Shown: in pieces, positions 1-5,904 of the stretch
How the letters are laid out: every line of letters starts with the position of its first letter
Position numbering within the stretch: the stretch's first letter is position 1
Assembly (NCBI GenBank): GCA_900551205.1
Contig: URUW01000034.1
Coordinates: 1 to 12,649 of the forward strand
DNA from: an uncultured Collinsella sp.
GTDB lineage: Bacteria; Actinomycetota; Coriobacteriia; Coriobacteriales; Coriobacteriaceae
DNA length: 12,649 nt
Reading direction: 5' to 3'
Position numbers and translations under genes: made by a program
Notes under the pieces: generated by a model
The model's input: only the letters and a program-made list of their open reading frames with translations
Told to the model about the DNA's origin: nothing
Databases searched by the model: none

Positions 1-13
1 CCTTTTTGGCAGG

Positions 14-745
14 TTAGCGGAGCTTGCTGGTCTCGAAGTACTTGGGATATTGGTCCAGGACCTCGGTCTGGTTGCGGAACATCATATGCAGGTGCTTTCT
101 GACCAAAAAGCTCGCCTCGATGGGGTCGCGACCGGCGATAGCGCGGCGGATTTTCTTGTGCTCGTTAACAATCTCCTGATTGTCGAGCCTCTGCGTGGCG
201 GCGCGCAGCCAGCGGAAGCGCTCCAGGTCGGCATTGGTCTCTTCGAGCCACGACCAAACGGTGCTGCGACATGCGATGCTAAAAATCATGTGATGCATGA
301 GGTTGTCGCTCAAAAAGAAGCCGATGCGATCCTCTTCGGCCATGGCCTTTTCCTGCAGCACGATGGCGCGGTCGAGCTGCTCGATGCCGGCCGACGTGGC
401 TCGCGCACAGCACTCCACAATCACCTGCTTTTCCAGATGTTCGCGGATGTAGCAGGCACTCTCGGCAAGGGTGAGGTTGATGGGTGAGACGTAGGTGCCG
501 CTCTGGGGCACGGTGCGCACCAGGCCTTCCTGCGCCAAGCGAACCAAAGCCTCGCGCACGGGCGTGCGACCCATATCCAGGTCGTCGCAAAGTTGCTTGA
601 CGCCCAGCTTTTCGCCCGGCTTGTAGTCCAGGTAGACGATTTTGCGTCGAATGGTGTGGTAGGACTGGTCCTGTAGGCTCGTTTCCTGCTCGCCGACGTG
701 CATCGATTCTTCCATAGCGCCTCGCAACTGTTCTATCAAACTCAT
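14..745 (-). CDS. GntR-family transcriptional regulator, FadR/FCD subfamily
   Basis: This is a cytoplasmic DNA-binding repressor or activator that probably responds to a small organic acid or similar metabolite. The N-terminal winged helix-turn-helix spans about residues 26-90, with the typical GntR segments YKPGEKL, LCDDLDMGRTPVREAL and VPQSGTYV. The all-helical FCD ligand domain follows (about 95-230). Its usual metal-binding residues can be placed at D147, H151, H196 and H218. The 243-residue length is normal for the subfamily. The start used here (745) has no clear ribosome binding site. An in-frame ATG at 715 is preceded by GAGG and would give a 233-residue protein with the whole HTH, so the start is uncertain. 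The gene is divergent from the YeiH-like transporter, which makes that transporter a plausible target, but this is inference. The ligand cannot be read from the sequence. Confidence 0.9.
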   Translation of the reverse strand: MSLIEQLRGAMEESMHVGEQETSLQDQSYHTIRRKIVYLDYKPGEKLGVKQLCDDLDMGRTPVREALVRLAQEGLVRTVPQSGTYVSPINLTLAESACYIREHLEKQVIVECCARATSAGIEQLDRAIVLQEKAMAEEDRIGFFLSDNLMHHMIFSIACRSTVWSWLEETNADLERFRWLRAATQRLDNQEIVNEHKKIRRAIAGRDPIEASFLVRKHLHMMFRNQTEVLDQYPKYFETSKLR

Positions 746-908
746 ATGTCAGTTGTTAATTATGCCGCGAATCAGCTTTCCGCGGTGGGTAATTCGGCTG
801 TTGCCCAAGAACTATTGCGGCATCTTAGTCTTTGTTTACGCAAGGCTGCGCTCAATGTTGCCGTATCATAAGCCGTCGCAAACGTGAAAGAGAAAGAAGG
901 AATCCCAT
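746..908. promoter_or_regulatory. Divergent intergenic region with inverted repeats
   Basis: This 163-bp gap separates the divergent GntR and YeiH-like genes and must hold both promoters. It contains an inverted repeat ATGCCGC (762-768) / GCGGCAT (817-823). There is also a shorter one, CCGCG (765-769) / CGCGG (781-785), with an 11-bp spacer, and a related ATTCGGC at 792-798. These could be operator half-sites for the GntR protein. They do not clearly match a FadR-type operator, and I found no convincing -35/-10 pair. TATCAT (864-869) is a possible -10 element for the rightward gene. The transporter's ribosome binding site AAGGA lies just before its ATG. Confidence 0.35.
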
Positions 909-1943
909 ATGCAACTGGCGAATATCGTACGCGAGCGCTGGAAGGGCGTCTTGTTCTGCCTGATCATCGCTATCCCCGCAACGCTGCTCGGCAAACAGAT
1001 TGAGGTGGTCGGTGGGCCGGTATTCGCCATCCTCTTCGGCATGGTTCTGGCGATCGTCTTTCCCAAGAATCATCGCGAACAGCTCGCCGCCGGTGTCACC
1101 TATACGTCTAAAAAAGTCTTGCAGTACGCGGTTATCCTGCTTGGCTTTGGCATGAACCTCTCCCAGATTCTGTCCAAGGGCGCCCAGTCGTTGCCGATTA
1201 TCGTGGCGACGATCTCGACCTCGCTTGTCATCGCCTTTGTGCTCTGCCGCGTTATGAACGTGCCGAGCAAGATCGCGACGCTTGTGGGTGTGGGTTCGTC
1301 GATTTGCGGCGGTTCTGCCATCGCCGCGACCGCGCCCGTCATCGATGCAGACGATCGCGAGATTGCCCAGGCTATTTCGGTCATCTTCCTGTTTAACGTT
1401 ATCGCGGCGCTCGTGTTTCCGACGCTCGGCGGTATGCTCGGGCTGACCAACGAGGGCTTTGGCCTGTTTGCCGGCACCGCCATCAACGACACCTCGTCCG
1501 TAACGGCTGCGGCGAGCGCCTGGGACAGCATGCATCCCGGCGCCAATGTGCTCGAGAGCGCTACGGTGGTCAAGCTCACCAGGACGCTGGCCATTATTCC
1601 CATCACGTTGGTCCTCGCATGCTGGCAGATGCATCTGGCGCGCAAGGCCGGCGGCGACGCCAAAAGCACGTTCTCGCTTAAACGCGCGTTTCCCATGTTT
1701 GTGCTGTTCTTTGTGCTGGCGAGCGTAATCACCACGGTGCTTCAGCTTCCCGTGTCCATCACGGCGCCCATCAAGGAGCTGTCGAAGTTCTTTATCGTGA
1801 TGGCCATGGCGGCTATTGGCTTTAATACCGATATCGTCGAGCTGGTCAAAAAGGGCGGCAAGCCCATCGCGCTGGGCTTTTGCTGCTGGATTGGCATTGC
1901 GTGCATGAGTTTGGGAATGCAGCACGTGCTGGGAATCTGGTAG
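909..1943 (+). CDS. YeiH/UPF0324-family membrane protein (putative sulfate exporter family)
   Basis: This is an integral membrane protein of the PF03601/COG2855 family. Members are found near sulfonate-degradation genes in some bacteria and are annotated as putative sulfate exporters, but the substrate is not established in general. The 344-residue length is typical. It is strongly hydrophobic throughout, with about ten predicted membrane segments. The family's conserved blocks are GVGSSICGGSAIAATAPV (residues 127-144) and AGTAINDTSSVTAA (188-201). A late AAIGFNTDI block (301-309) is also family-like. The start is supported by AGAAGGA upstream of the ATG. The gene is divergent from a GntR/FCD regulator that may control it. 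There are no sulfonate catabolism genes in this window, so the sulfate role is only a family-level suggestion. Confidence 0.9.
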   Translation: MQLANIVRERWKGVLFCLIIAIPATLLGKQIEVVGGPVFAILFGMVLAIVFPKNHREQLAAGVTYTSKKVLQYAVILLGFGMNLSQILSKGAQSLPIIVATISTSLVIAFVLCRVMNVPSKIATLVGVGSSICGGSAIAATAPVIDADDREIAQAISVIFLFNVIAALVFPTLGGMLGLTNEGFGLFAGTAINDTSSVTAAASAWDSMHPGANVLESATVVKLTRTLAIIPITLVLACWQMHLARKAGGDAKSTFSLKRAFPMFVLFFVLASVITTVLQLPVSITAPIKELSKFFIVMAMAAIGFNTDIVELVKKGGKPIALGFCCWIGIACMSLGMQHVLGIW

Positions 1944-1978
1944 AGGAGTAGCTTATTCGCGTGCTGGTTGCTGGTGGG

Positions 1979-2084
1979 CGCAAGCTTGCGGTGGAGCGAT
2001 AGGAGCTCTTGCGGGTATGGCTTGTCCGCAGGTTTATAAGTCCCGAAGAGCTCTTATCGCCCCGCCAGGATGGCGATGCGGGGC
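1979..2084. other. Cluster of three palindromes in the gap after the YeiH-like gene
   Basis: The 266-bp gap 1944-2209 contains no credible gene but is full of symmetry. CGCAAGCTTGCG (1979-1990) is a perfect 12-bp palindrome. GCGATAGGAGCTC (1996-2008) pairs with GAGCTCTTATCGC (2048-2060) over 13 bp with one G-U. Its 39-nt loop can form an inner hairpin TGCGG (2010-2014) / CCGCA (2026-2030). A third hairpin, GCCCCGC (2059-2065) / GCGGGGC (2078-2084), abuts the second and has an alternative inner fold CGCCA/TGGCG. None is followed by a T-run, so this is not a standard intrinsic terminator. It could be a structured 5' leader, a small RNA or an operator cluster. It matches no riboswitch, SRP RNA or 6S RNA motif that I recognise. 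The rest of the gap shows no other clear feature. Confidence 0.5.
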
Positions 2085-2209
2085 AACACCTATACTCGCA
2101 GGACGGCGCTTTCTGCCCTATAGTGTTTGGTGAGCAATATCGTTCAATTTTGAAACACTCGGTCGTGCGACCGTCGGCGGTTGCACGTCGCCGCGGACAG
2201 GGGCAAATC

Positions 2210-3427
2210 ATGAATAGCGATGCCAAGCTGAACATCTTGACCGAGGCCCTGGCTGCTGCCGGGGCCTCGGCATTGGCAATCGATGCGCGTGGGGACGTCG
2301 TGATTTCGACCATGAATGACGCGGCGCTTGAGCGGGATGTGGCGGCTTTTGTCGCTGAGCGCCTCGGCCGTATAGGAGACGGCGCGCGTCTGGTTATGGG
2401 GCGCGCGGGTACGCGCCTGAGCCTGACCGTTCGCCCCACCGACAAAGAGGGTGGGGGCCTTTGGGTCGTCGTGGTCCGCGAGGTGCGCGGCGCCGCGGCA
2501 CATGCGGGCATCGAGTGGCTCAACGCCGACGAAGTTGAGGCCCGCTACGAATCGAGCGCGTACGGCATCGTTGAGGGGGCGGCCTCGGTAGCTGCGCCGG
2601 TCGCCGAGAGCTACGCGCGCGGTGTGCCCCTTATGCTCGAGGGCGAGCTGGGAGCGGGTCAGATCGAGATCGCCAAGCGCCTCTATCTGGACGGTCCTTT
2701 TGCCGATCAACCCTTTGTTGCCGTTGCGCTCGATGAGCTTACCGATCGCGGTTGGCGCCACGTGCTCAAAAGCGCCGAATCGCCGTTGTTCCAAACGGGG
2801 CTGACACTTTGCATTGCGGGCTGGAATGCGGTTGGCCCCCAGCGCCTTCGCGAGCTCGTTTCCACGATGGCCGACACCGCGTTGGCGACGCGCTGCCATG
2901 TGGTGCTGACGGCGAATGACATGCCGGGCGGCAGCGAAAGTGATCAAGCCGCCTTTGTGACCGAGCGCTTCGCCTGTGCGGTGAGCGTGGCGCCGGCAAT
3001 CGTCGAGCAGGGAGCCGCGTCGACGAAGGTTGCGCGCTATTTGGAATATCTCGCTGATGCATTTGAGACGGCAGCGCCCACGCTGTCTGCCGCGGCGACG
3101 AAGGCGCTCGATGCTTACCGCTGGCCGCGCAACTATCTGCAGCTCCGCGAGGTCTCGGAACGACTGTATATATTGGTGGGGACGGGCACGGTGGATCGCG
3201 CTGTGGCGGAGGAAGTGCTCGCCCAAGAGGACGTGATTAAGACCGCAACCTTTGGCGCCCCGACACTCGAAAGCGACCTGTATATCCTGCGACCGTTGGC
3301 CGATACCGAGCGAGATATCGCGCATCTGGTTGTAGATCATCTCCACGGCAACCGAACCCGTGCGGCGGAGGTGCTGGGCATAAGCCGAACAACGCTGTGG
3401 CGCTTGCTGAAGGACGATGACCGTTGA
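2210..3427 (+). CDS. Degenerate sigma-54-activator-like regulator with Fis-type HTH
   Basis: This is a probable DNA-binding regulator of 405 residues. The N-terminal part (about 1-95) could be a PAS-like sensor domain, which is uncertain. The middle (about 125-325) follows the layout of the AAA+ domain of NtrC-type activators, but the active motifs are eroded. The Walker A position reads GELGAGQIE (145-153), with no lysine. Walker B is replaced by LTLCIAGW (198-205), with no acidic pair. The GAFTGA sigma-54 contact loop is absent. Familiar landmarks remain: DGPFADQPFVAV, VVLTANDM and YRWPRNYLQLREVSERLYIL (303-322). The C-terminus (about 362-400) is a good Fis-type helix-turn-helix (NRTRAAEVLGISRTTLWRLL). 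The ATG at 2210 is preceded by AGGGG at six bases. An in-frame extension back to 2009 covers the palindromic region and is rejected. It probably does not activate sigma-54 and may work as an ATP-independent regulator. Its targets are unknown. Confidence 0.75.
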   Translation: MNSDAKLNILTEALAAAGASALAIDARGDVVISTMNDAALERDVAAFVAERLGRIGDGARLVMGRAGTRLSLTVRPTDKEGGGLWVVVVREVRGAAAHAGIEWLNADEVEARYESSAYGIVEGAASVAAPVAESYARGVPLMLEGELGAGQIEIAKRLYLDGPFADQPFVAVALDELTDRGWRHVLKSAESPLFQTGLTLCIAGWNAVGPQRLRELVSTMADTALATRCHVVLTANDMPGGSESDQAAFVTERFACAVSVAPAIVEQGAASTKVARYLEYLADAFETAAPTLSAAATKALDAYRWPRNYLQLREVSERLYILVGTGTVDRAVAEEVLAQEDVIKTATFGAPTLESDLYILRPLADTERDIAHLVVDHLHGNRTRAAEVLGISRTTLWRLLKDDDR

Positions 3428-3438
3428 GCGAGGCGCCC

Positions 3439-3467
3439 GTGACCGCGCGCGACGCGTGTGCTACAGT
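3439..3467 (+). promoter_or_regulatory. Candidate promoter for the single-pass membrane protein
   Basis: GTGACC (3439-3444) and TACAGT (3462-3467) are separated by 17 bp, fitting a housekeeping-sigma promoter. The predicted transcript start is around 3474. It lies just after the stop codon of the upstream regulator. The alternative upstream GTG start at 3458 would fall inside this promoter, which supports the ATG at 3512. Confidence 0.45.
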
Positions 3468-3511
3468 CCAAAGCGTTATTGTTTCGATTTGGTTACGGCG
3501 TGCGGGGGCGT

Positions 3512-4087
3512 ATGGCTGAGACTACAAAACCGAGCCGCAGAAGGCGGAGTGCCGCGCCGGTCAACCGACGCACAACACCGGTGACGTGGGGCAAACACGC
3601 CTCGGGGTTTGATGGCTCGTTCAAGCGCACTAAATACGGCTATCCTTCGGCAAGCGCCCGCTTGGCCATGCAGACAGAGTCCTCGTTGTGGGGCCGCAAA
3701 CGCGTGGTGGGCTCAAAGCTCAAGCACGACGGAACGCTCGGTTACATCAGCCGCGGGGCGGCTCGTCGCAGCGGACTCAATCCGGCTGGTTGGCATCGTT
3801 ATGTTCCGATCGCGGTCGTCGTTGCAGTGATCGTCATCGCGCTCGCAGCGCTTGGCTACGCCGGCGGTGGCGCCAACTTGGACGCGATGTTTAAATCGCC
3901 CGAGCTCGCGCATGCAGGCACAGAAATTGTCGAGGGCGCTCAGACCCAGACGGGCGTCGCGCCCCAGCGCGGTATCGTTGCGGCGGCCTCTACCATCGCC
4001 GACGCTCAAAAGGACGAGGACGAACAGGGCGACGGTGCCGAAACGACTCAAACGAACGAAACGACGACAACTCCACCGGCAAGATAA
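3512..4087 (+). CDS. Single-pass membrane protein of unknown function
   Basis: I do not recognise a family for this 191-residue protein. Residues 1-96 are strongly basic, with an Arg-rich tract near the start (SRRRRSAAPVNRR), and are probably cytoplasmic. One hydrophobic helix spans about residues 97-117 (YVPIAVVVAVIVIALAALGY). The tail (about 120-191) is low-complexity, acidic, then Thr-rich (DEDEQGDGAETTQTNETTTT), and probably lies outside the membrane. The charge pattern agrees with an N-in topology. The ATG at 3512 has GGGGGCG upstream. The longer GTG start at 3458 overlaps a candidate promoter and adds no recognisable sequence. The gene appears monocistronic and ends at a hairpin facing the convergent nitroreductase. 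A cell-envelope role is possible but unproven. Confidence 0.75.
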   Translation: MAETTKPSRRRRSAAPVNRRTTPVTWGKHASGFDGSFKRTKYGYPSASARLAMQTESSLWGRKRVVGSKLKHDGTLGYISRGAARRSGLNPAGWHRYVPIAVVVAVIVIALAALGYAGGGANLDAMFKSPELAHAGTEIVEGAQTQTGVAPQRGIVAAASTIADAQKDEDEQGDGAETTQTNETTTTPPAR

Positions 4088-4099
4088 GTTGCGAGCGGG

Positions 4100-4123
4100 T
4101 CCGCCGTTCGTTAGAACGGCGGA
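4100..4123. terminator. Hairpin between convergent genes
   Basis: A perfect 10-bp stem has arms TCCGCCGTTC (4100-4109) and GAACGGCGGA (4114-4123) and a GTTA loop. It sits in the 41-bp gap between the convergent membrane-protein and nitroreductase genes. The following bases are AT-rich (ACTAATTACTTT) rather than a pure T-run. It is therefore a plausible but imperfect terminator for the rightward gene, and may act in both directions. Confidence 0.6.
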
Positions 4124-4128
4124 ACTAA

Positions 4129-4650
4129 TTACTTTACATACACCACGTTGTCGCGGCGGGGTTTGGGCTCGGGTAGCGTGTCCTCGGCATAGCCCAGAAT
4201 GCAGTGACCGACACCGCGCAGGTTGCCGTCGGCGGGCAGGCCCCAGCTGGCCAGCAGCTCCAGGCCCTCGGGCGAGTCAAAGACCTCGTGCGCGCGGTGA
4301 ATCCAGCACGAATCGACACCCAGTGCATAGGCGGCGTTGAGCAAGTTGCCCATGGCGAGCGAGCCGTCTTCCAGATGCGTGGGCACGCTGCGGTCGACCA
4401 GTACCACCACAACGGTCTTGGCGCCATAGAAGGGGTCGCTGTTGCTGCCCATGACCTGGGCGTTGAGCTGTGAGAGACGCTCGACGGTCGCGGGGTCGGT
4501 GACGGCGACAAACGTCACCGGTTGGCGGCCCATGCCGCTCGGTGCATATTGGCCGGCTTCGATAATACGTGCAAGCTTTTCGGCCTCGACGGGACGATCG
4601 CTGTATTTGCGGCAGCTGCGGCGGTGGATGAGCGCTTCGATAGTCTCCAT
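4129..4650 (-). CDS. Nitroreductase-family flavoprotein
   Basis: This is a 173-residue member of the FMN-dependent nitroreductase family, at the short end of the range. These enzymes usually act as dimers with FMN and NAD(P)H to reduce nitro groups, quinones or other acceptors. The physiological substrate cannot be predicted. The N-terminus has the flavin-binding pattern RRSCRKYSDRPV (residues 10-21), followed by APSGMGRQPVTFVAV (36-50). Further family features are LAMGNLLNAAYALGVDSCW (98-116) and the closing LRGVGHCILGYA (144-155). There are no ferredoxin cysteine clusters. The ATG at 4650 is chosen because AAGGAGA lies at the right distance upstream. A 32-residue in-frame extension to 4746 has no family similarity. 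It is convergent with the membrane-protein gene and divergent from the 96-residue gene. Confidence 0.9.
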   Translation of the reverse strand: METIEALIHRRSCRKYSDRPVEAEKLARIIEAGQYAPSGMGRQPVTFVAVTDPATVERLSQLNAQVMGSNSDPFYGAKTVVVVLVDRSVPTHLEDGSLAMGNLLNAAYALGVDSCWIHRAHEVFDSPEGLELLASWGLPADGNLRGVGHCILGYAEDTLPEPKPRRDNVVYVK

Positions 4651-4944
4651 GGTGTCTCCTTGCGGTGGCGTTGCAGATGCCCCGTTCATACCCGTCGGGC
4701 TCAAACGATAGACGGTCAATTGCCCGGCCAAAAGGGTAGATTCCAATTGGGAAAGTAGGTTTGCATAAAAGTACCTTCAGAATGTGACAAACAAATGGGA
4801 TGGTTAAACGTTTTATCCCGTCTACCCTGCGGTTTTTTACCACTTGCCTAAATGACGAACGCATAACCTCTGATAAAGGTTTTACTAAAGGAGTACCAGC
4901 GTTTATCAATGCGCCGTGGTGGCGCCGGGCCAGGAGGTAACATC
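4651..4944. other. Intergenic region with weak structured-leader signals
   Basis: This 294-bp gap separates the divergent nitroreductase and 96-residue genes. It is more AT-rich than its neighbours. It contains an inverted repeat GGGTAGA (4734-4740) / TCTACCC (4821-4827) enclosing about 80 bases, followed after five bases by TTTTTT (4833-4838). Smaller hairpins are AACCT (4865-4869) / AGGTT (4877-4881) and GCGCC/GGCGC (4911-4925), the latter shortly before the ribosome binding site. These could form a leader with a terminator-like element for the rightward gene, but the folding is unconvincing. TTGCCT (4844-4849) has no -10 box at a usual distance, and I could not place either promoter with confidence. 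Confidence 0.25.
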
Positions 4945-5235
4945 ATGTTCCAGGCTGGAGATGTCGTCGAGACCGACTTCGAAGGATTTCTGAAGCTGCT
5001 GCGTTCCAAGACGCGCGCTTTTGTGACGATTGACGATCACGAGTACTACATCACGCACACCGATGGCTATTGGCGTGTTCAGGATTGCGAGGCCCTCAAC
5101 GACAAGGGCCACTTTACTGACTGCTCCGAGCTGGTCAACACAGTCTGCGAGGTCGTCGAGCTGCCGTGGATTGCCGGCAAGAGCCTGCATGACAGCTTCT
5201 CGGGCGCTACGGTCTATGAGGCCGTCGCCGCTTAA
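4945..5235 (+). CDS. Small acidic protein of unknown function (96 residues)
   Basis: The family is not recognised. The product is small, soluble-looking and acidic, with no signal peptide or membrane segment. It is rich in aromatic residues and Asp/Glu and has three cysteines (at DCEAL, DCSEL and VCEVV). The alternating hydrophobic pattern TRAFVTIDDHEYYITHTDGYWRV, split here as TRAFVTIDDH and EYYITHTDGYWRV, suggests a beta hairpin near residues 23-45. The start is clear: AGGAGGT (4932-4938) lies six bases before the ATG. An upstream in-frame ATG at 4909 has only a distant AAAGGAG and adds a Gly/Arg-rich stretch, so it is rejected. The gene stands alone and ends at a very strong terminator. 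This suggests a well-expressed monocistronic message. No function is assigned. Confidence 0.8.
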   Translation: MFQAGDVVETDFEGFLKLLRSKTRAFVTIDDHEYYITHTDGYWRVQDCEALNDKGHFTDCSELVNTVCEVVELPWIAGKSLHDSFSGATVYEAVAA

Positions 5236-5262
5236 CGGGCAAACACATCGCTATTCTCGCGT

Positions 5263-5300
5263 GACCGCCGGCGCCGCCCCCGCGCCGGCGGTCTTTTTTT
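5263..5300 (+). terminator. Strong intrinsic terminator
   Basis: A perfect 12-bp GC-rich stem, GACCGCCGGCGC (5263-5274) and GCGCCGGCGGTC (5282-5293), encloses a 7-base loop. It is followed directly by seven T residues (5294-5300). It lies 27 bases after the stop codon of the 96-residue gene and insulates the MarR operon downstream. Confidence 0.95.
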
Positions 5301-5341
5301 GTCGATATGCTATGTAGAGCCGTCCATATATAACGAGCTTA

Positions 5342-5370
5342 TTGACGATAGTCAAAACTCGGACTAATCT
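5342..5370 (+). promoter_or_regulatory. Promoter of the MarR-ABC-ABC operon
   Basis: TTGACG (5342-5347), a 17-bp spacer and TAATCT (5365-5370) form the best promoter in the window. Transcription should start near 5377, about 40 bases before the MarR start codon. The -35 box is itself part of a short palindrome TTGAC-gata-GTCAA (5342-5355). The promoter overlaps the first of the two candidate operator repeats. Confidence 0.7.
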
Positions 5371-5397
5371 AGAAAACAAATTGGTCAAAAATCGGAC
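5351..5397. promoter_or_regulatory. Tandem direct repeats: candidate MarR operator
   Basis: GTCAAAACTCGGAC (5351-5364) and GTCAAAAATCGGAC (5384-5397) match at 13 of 14 positions. They are 33 bp apart start to start, close to three helical turns, so both face the same side of the DNA. The first lies in the promoter spacer and the second just downstream of the predicted transcript start. Binding there would block RNA polymerase. Autorepression by the adjacent MarR protein is the natural inference, as is usual for the family. Confidence 0.55.
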
Positions 5398-5415
5398 AAT
5401 CGAATGGTGGGATAG

Positions 5416-5904
5416 ATGGATAGTGCGGTTACGCTGGTCGATTTCGACCGGATGCTCAACGGACTCGACCATATCTATTCGGAGTTCTCGCGTACCTGCG
5501 GCCTTTCGGACTGCGCCTATTGGATGCTTGTCGACGCCAGCACGGCGGGCGGTAGCGTCGCCGTAAGTCGACTGACAAGCGAATGGTTCTATAGCAAGCA
5601 GACCATCAATTCGGCCATTAAAACCTTGACGGCGCGGGGTTTCGCCACGCTGGAGTTTGCCGAAGGCAGCCGTAAGAACAAGGTTGTGCGCCTGACCGAT
5701 GAGGGCAAGCAATTTGCCGAGCACTATGCGCTTCCGGCGGTCAAGGCCGAGCAGCGTGCCTTTGGCGCGCTGGAGCCTTGGGAGCAGCGTGAGATATTGC
5801 GCCTGATCGGAAAGTTTTCCCGTGTACTAGGGGATGAGTGCGAGGCATTTAAGCAGCAGATGGCTGCCGAAAAACAAAGTGAGGGGGAGTCGTGCGACTC
5901 TTAA
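5416..5904 (+). CDS. MarR-family transcriptional regulator
   Basis: This is a dimeric winged helix-turn-helix regulator of 162 residues. The HTH covers about residues 48-80, with the recognition helix around SKQTINSAIKTLTARGF (60-76). The wing follows as FAEGSRKNKVVRLTDEG (81-97), matching the family's usual basic beta-hairpin and its DxR-like end. Flanking helices at both ends should form the dimer interface. The tail after about residue 150 is polar and probably disordered. The ribosome binding site is modest (GGTGGGA, 5406-5412). The gene is first in an operon and overlaps the first ABC gene by 13 bases, implying translational coupling. MarR proteins next to efflux genes typically repress their own operon until a small toxic ligand binds. 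The direct repeats in its promoter fit that role. The ligand is unknown. Confidence 0.92.
   Translation: MDSAVTLVDFDRMLNGLDHIYSEFSRTCGLSDCAYWMLVDASTAGGSVAVSRLTSEWFYSKQTINSAIKTLTARGFATLEFAEGSRKNKVVRLTDEGKQFAEHYALPAVKAEQRAFGALEPWEQREILRLIGKFSRVLGDECEAFKQQMAAEKQSEGESCDS

Noticed and set aside
852..1925. Long minus-strand open frame (357 residues) opposite the YeiH-like gene
   Set aside because: Its composition is the His/Arg/Asp-rich pattern of an antisense shadow, and the plus strand encodes a clear membrane family here.
1996..2084. Intrinsic terminator or known RNA (SRP RNA, 6S, riboswitch) after the YeiH-like gene
   Set aside because: No T-run follows any hairpin, and the SRP RNA tetraloop motif and conserved riboswitch cores are absent.
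2009..2209. N-terminal extension of the degenerate regulator
   Set aside because: It runs through the palindromic region, has no good ribosome binding site and no domain-like sequence. The ATG at 2210 has AGGGG at the right spacing.
2144..3346. 400-residue minus-strand open frame opposite the degenerate regulator
   Set aside because: Low-complexity Arg/His-rich translation without domains. The plus frame has a recognisable HTH and AAA-like layout.
4782..4791. Second copy of the REP-like arm (ATGTGACAAA)
   Set aside because: Only ten bases match the arm at 9645 and no partner arm follows, so it is probably chance.
4909..4944. Upstream start for the 96-residue protein
   Set aside because: The ATG at 4909 has its nearest ribosome-binding-like sequence 15 bases away, while the ATG at 4945 has a near-perfect AGGAGGT at six bases.
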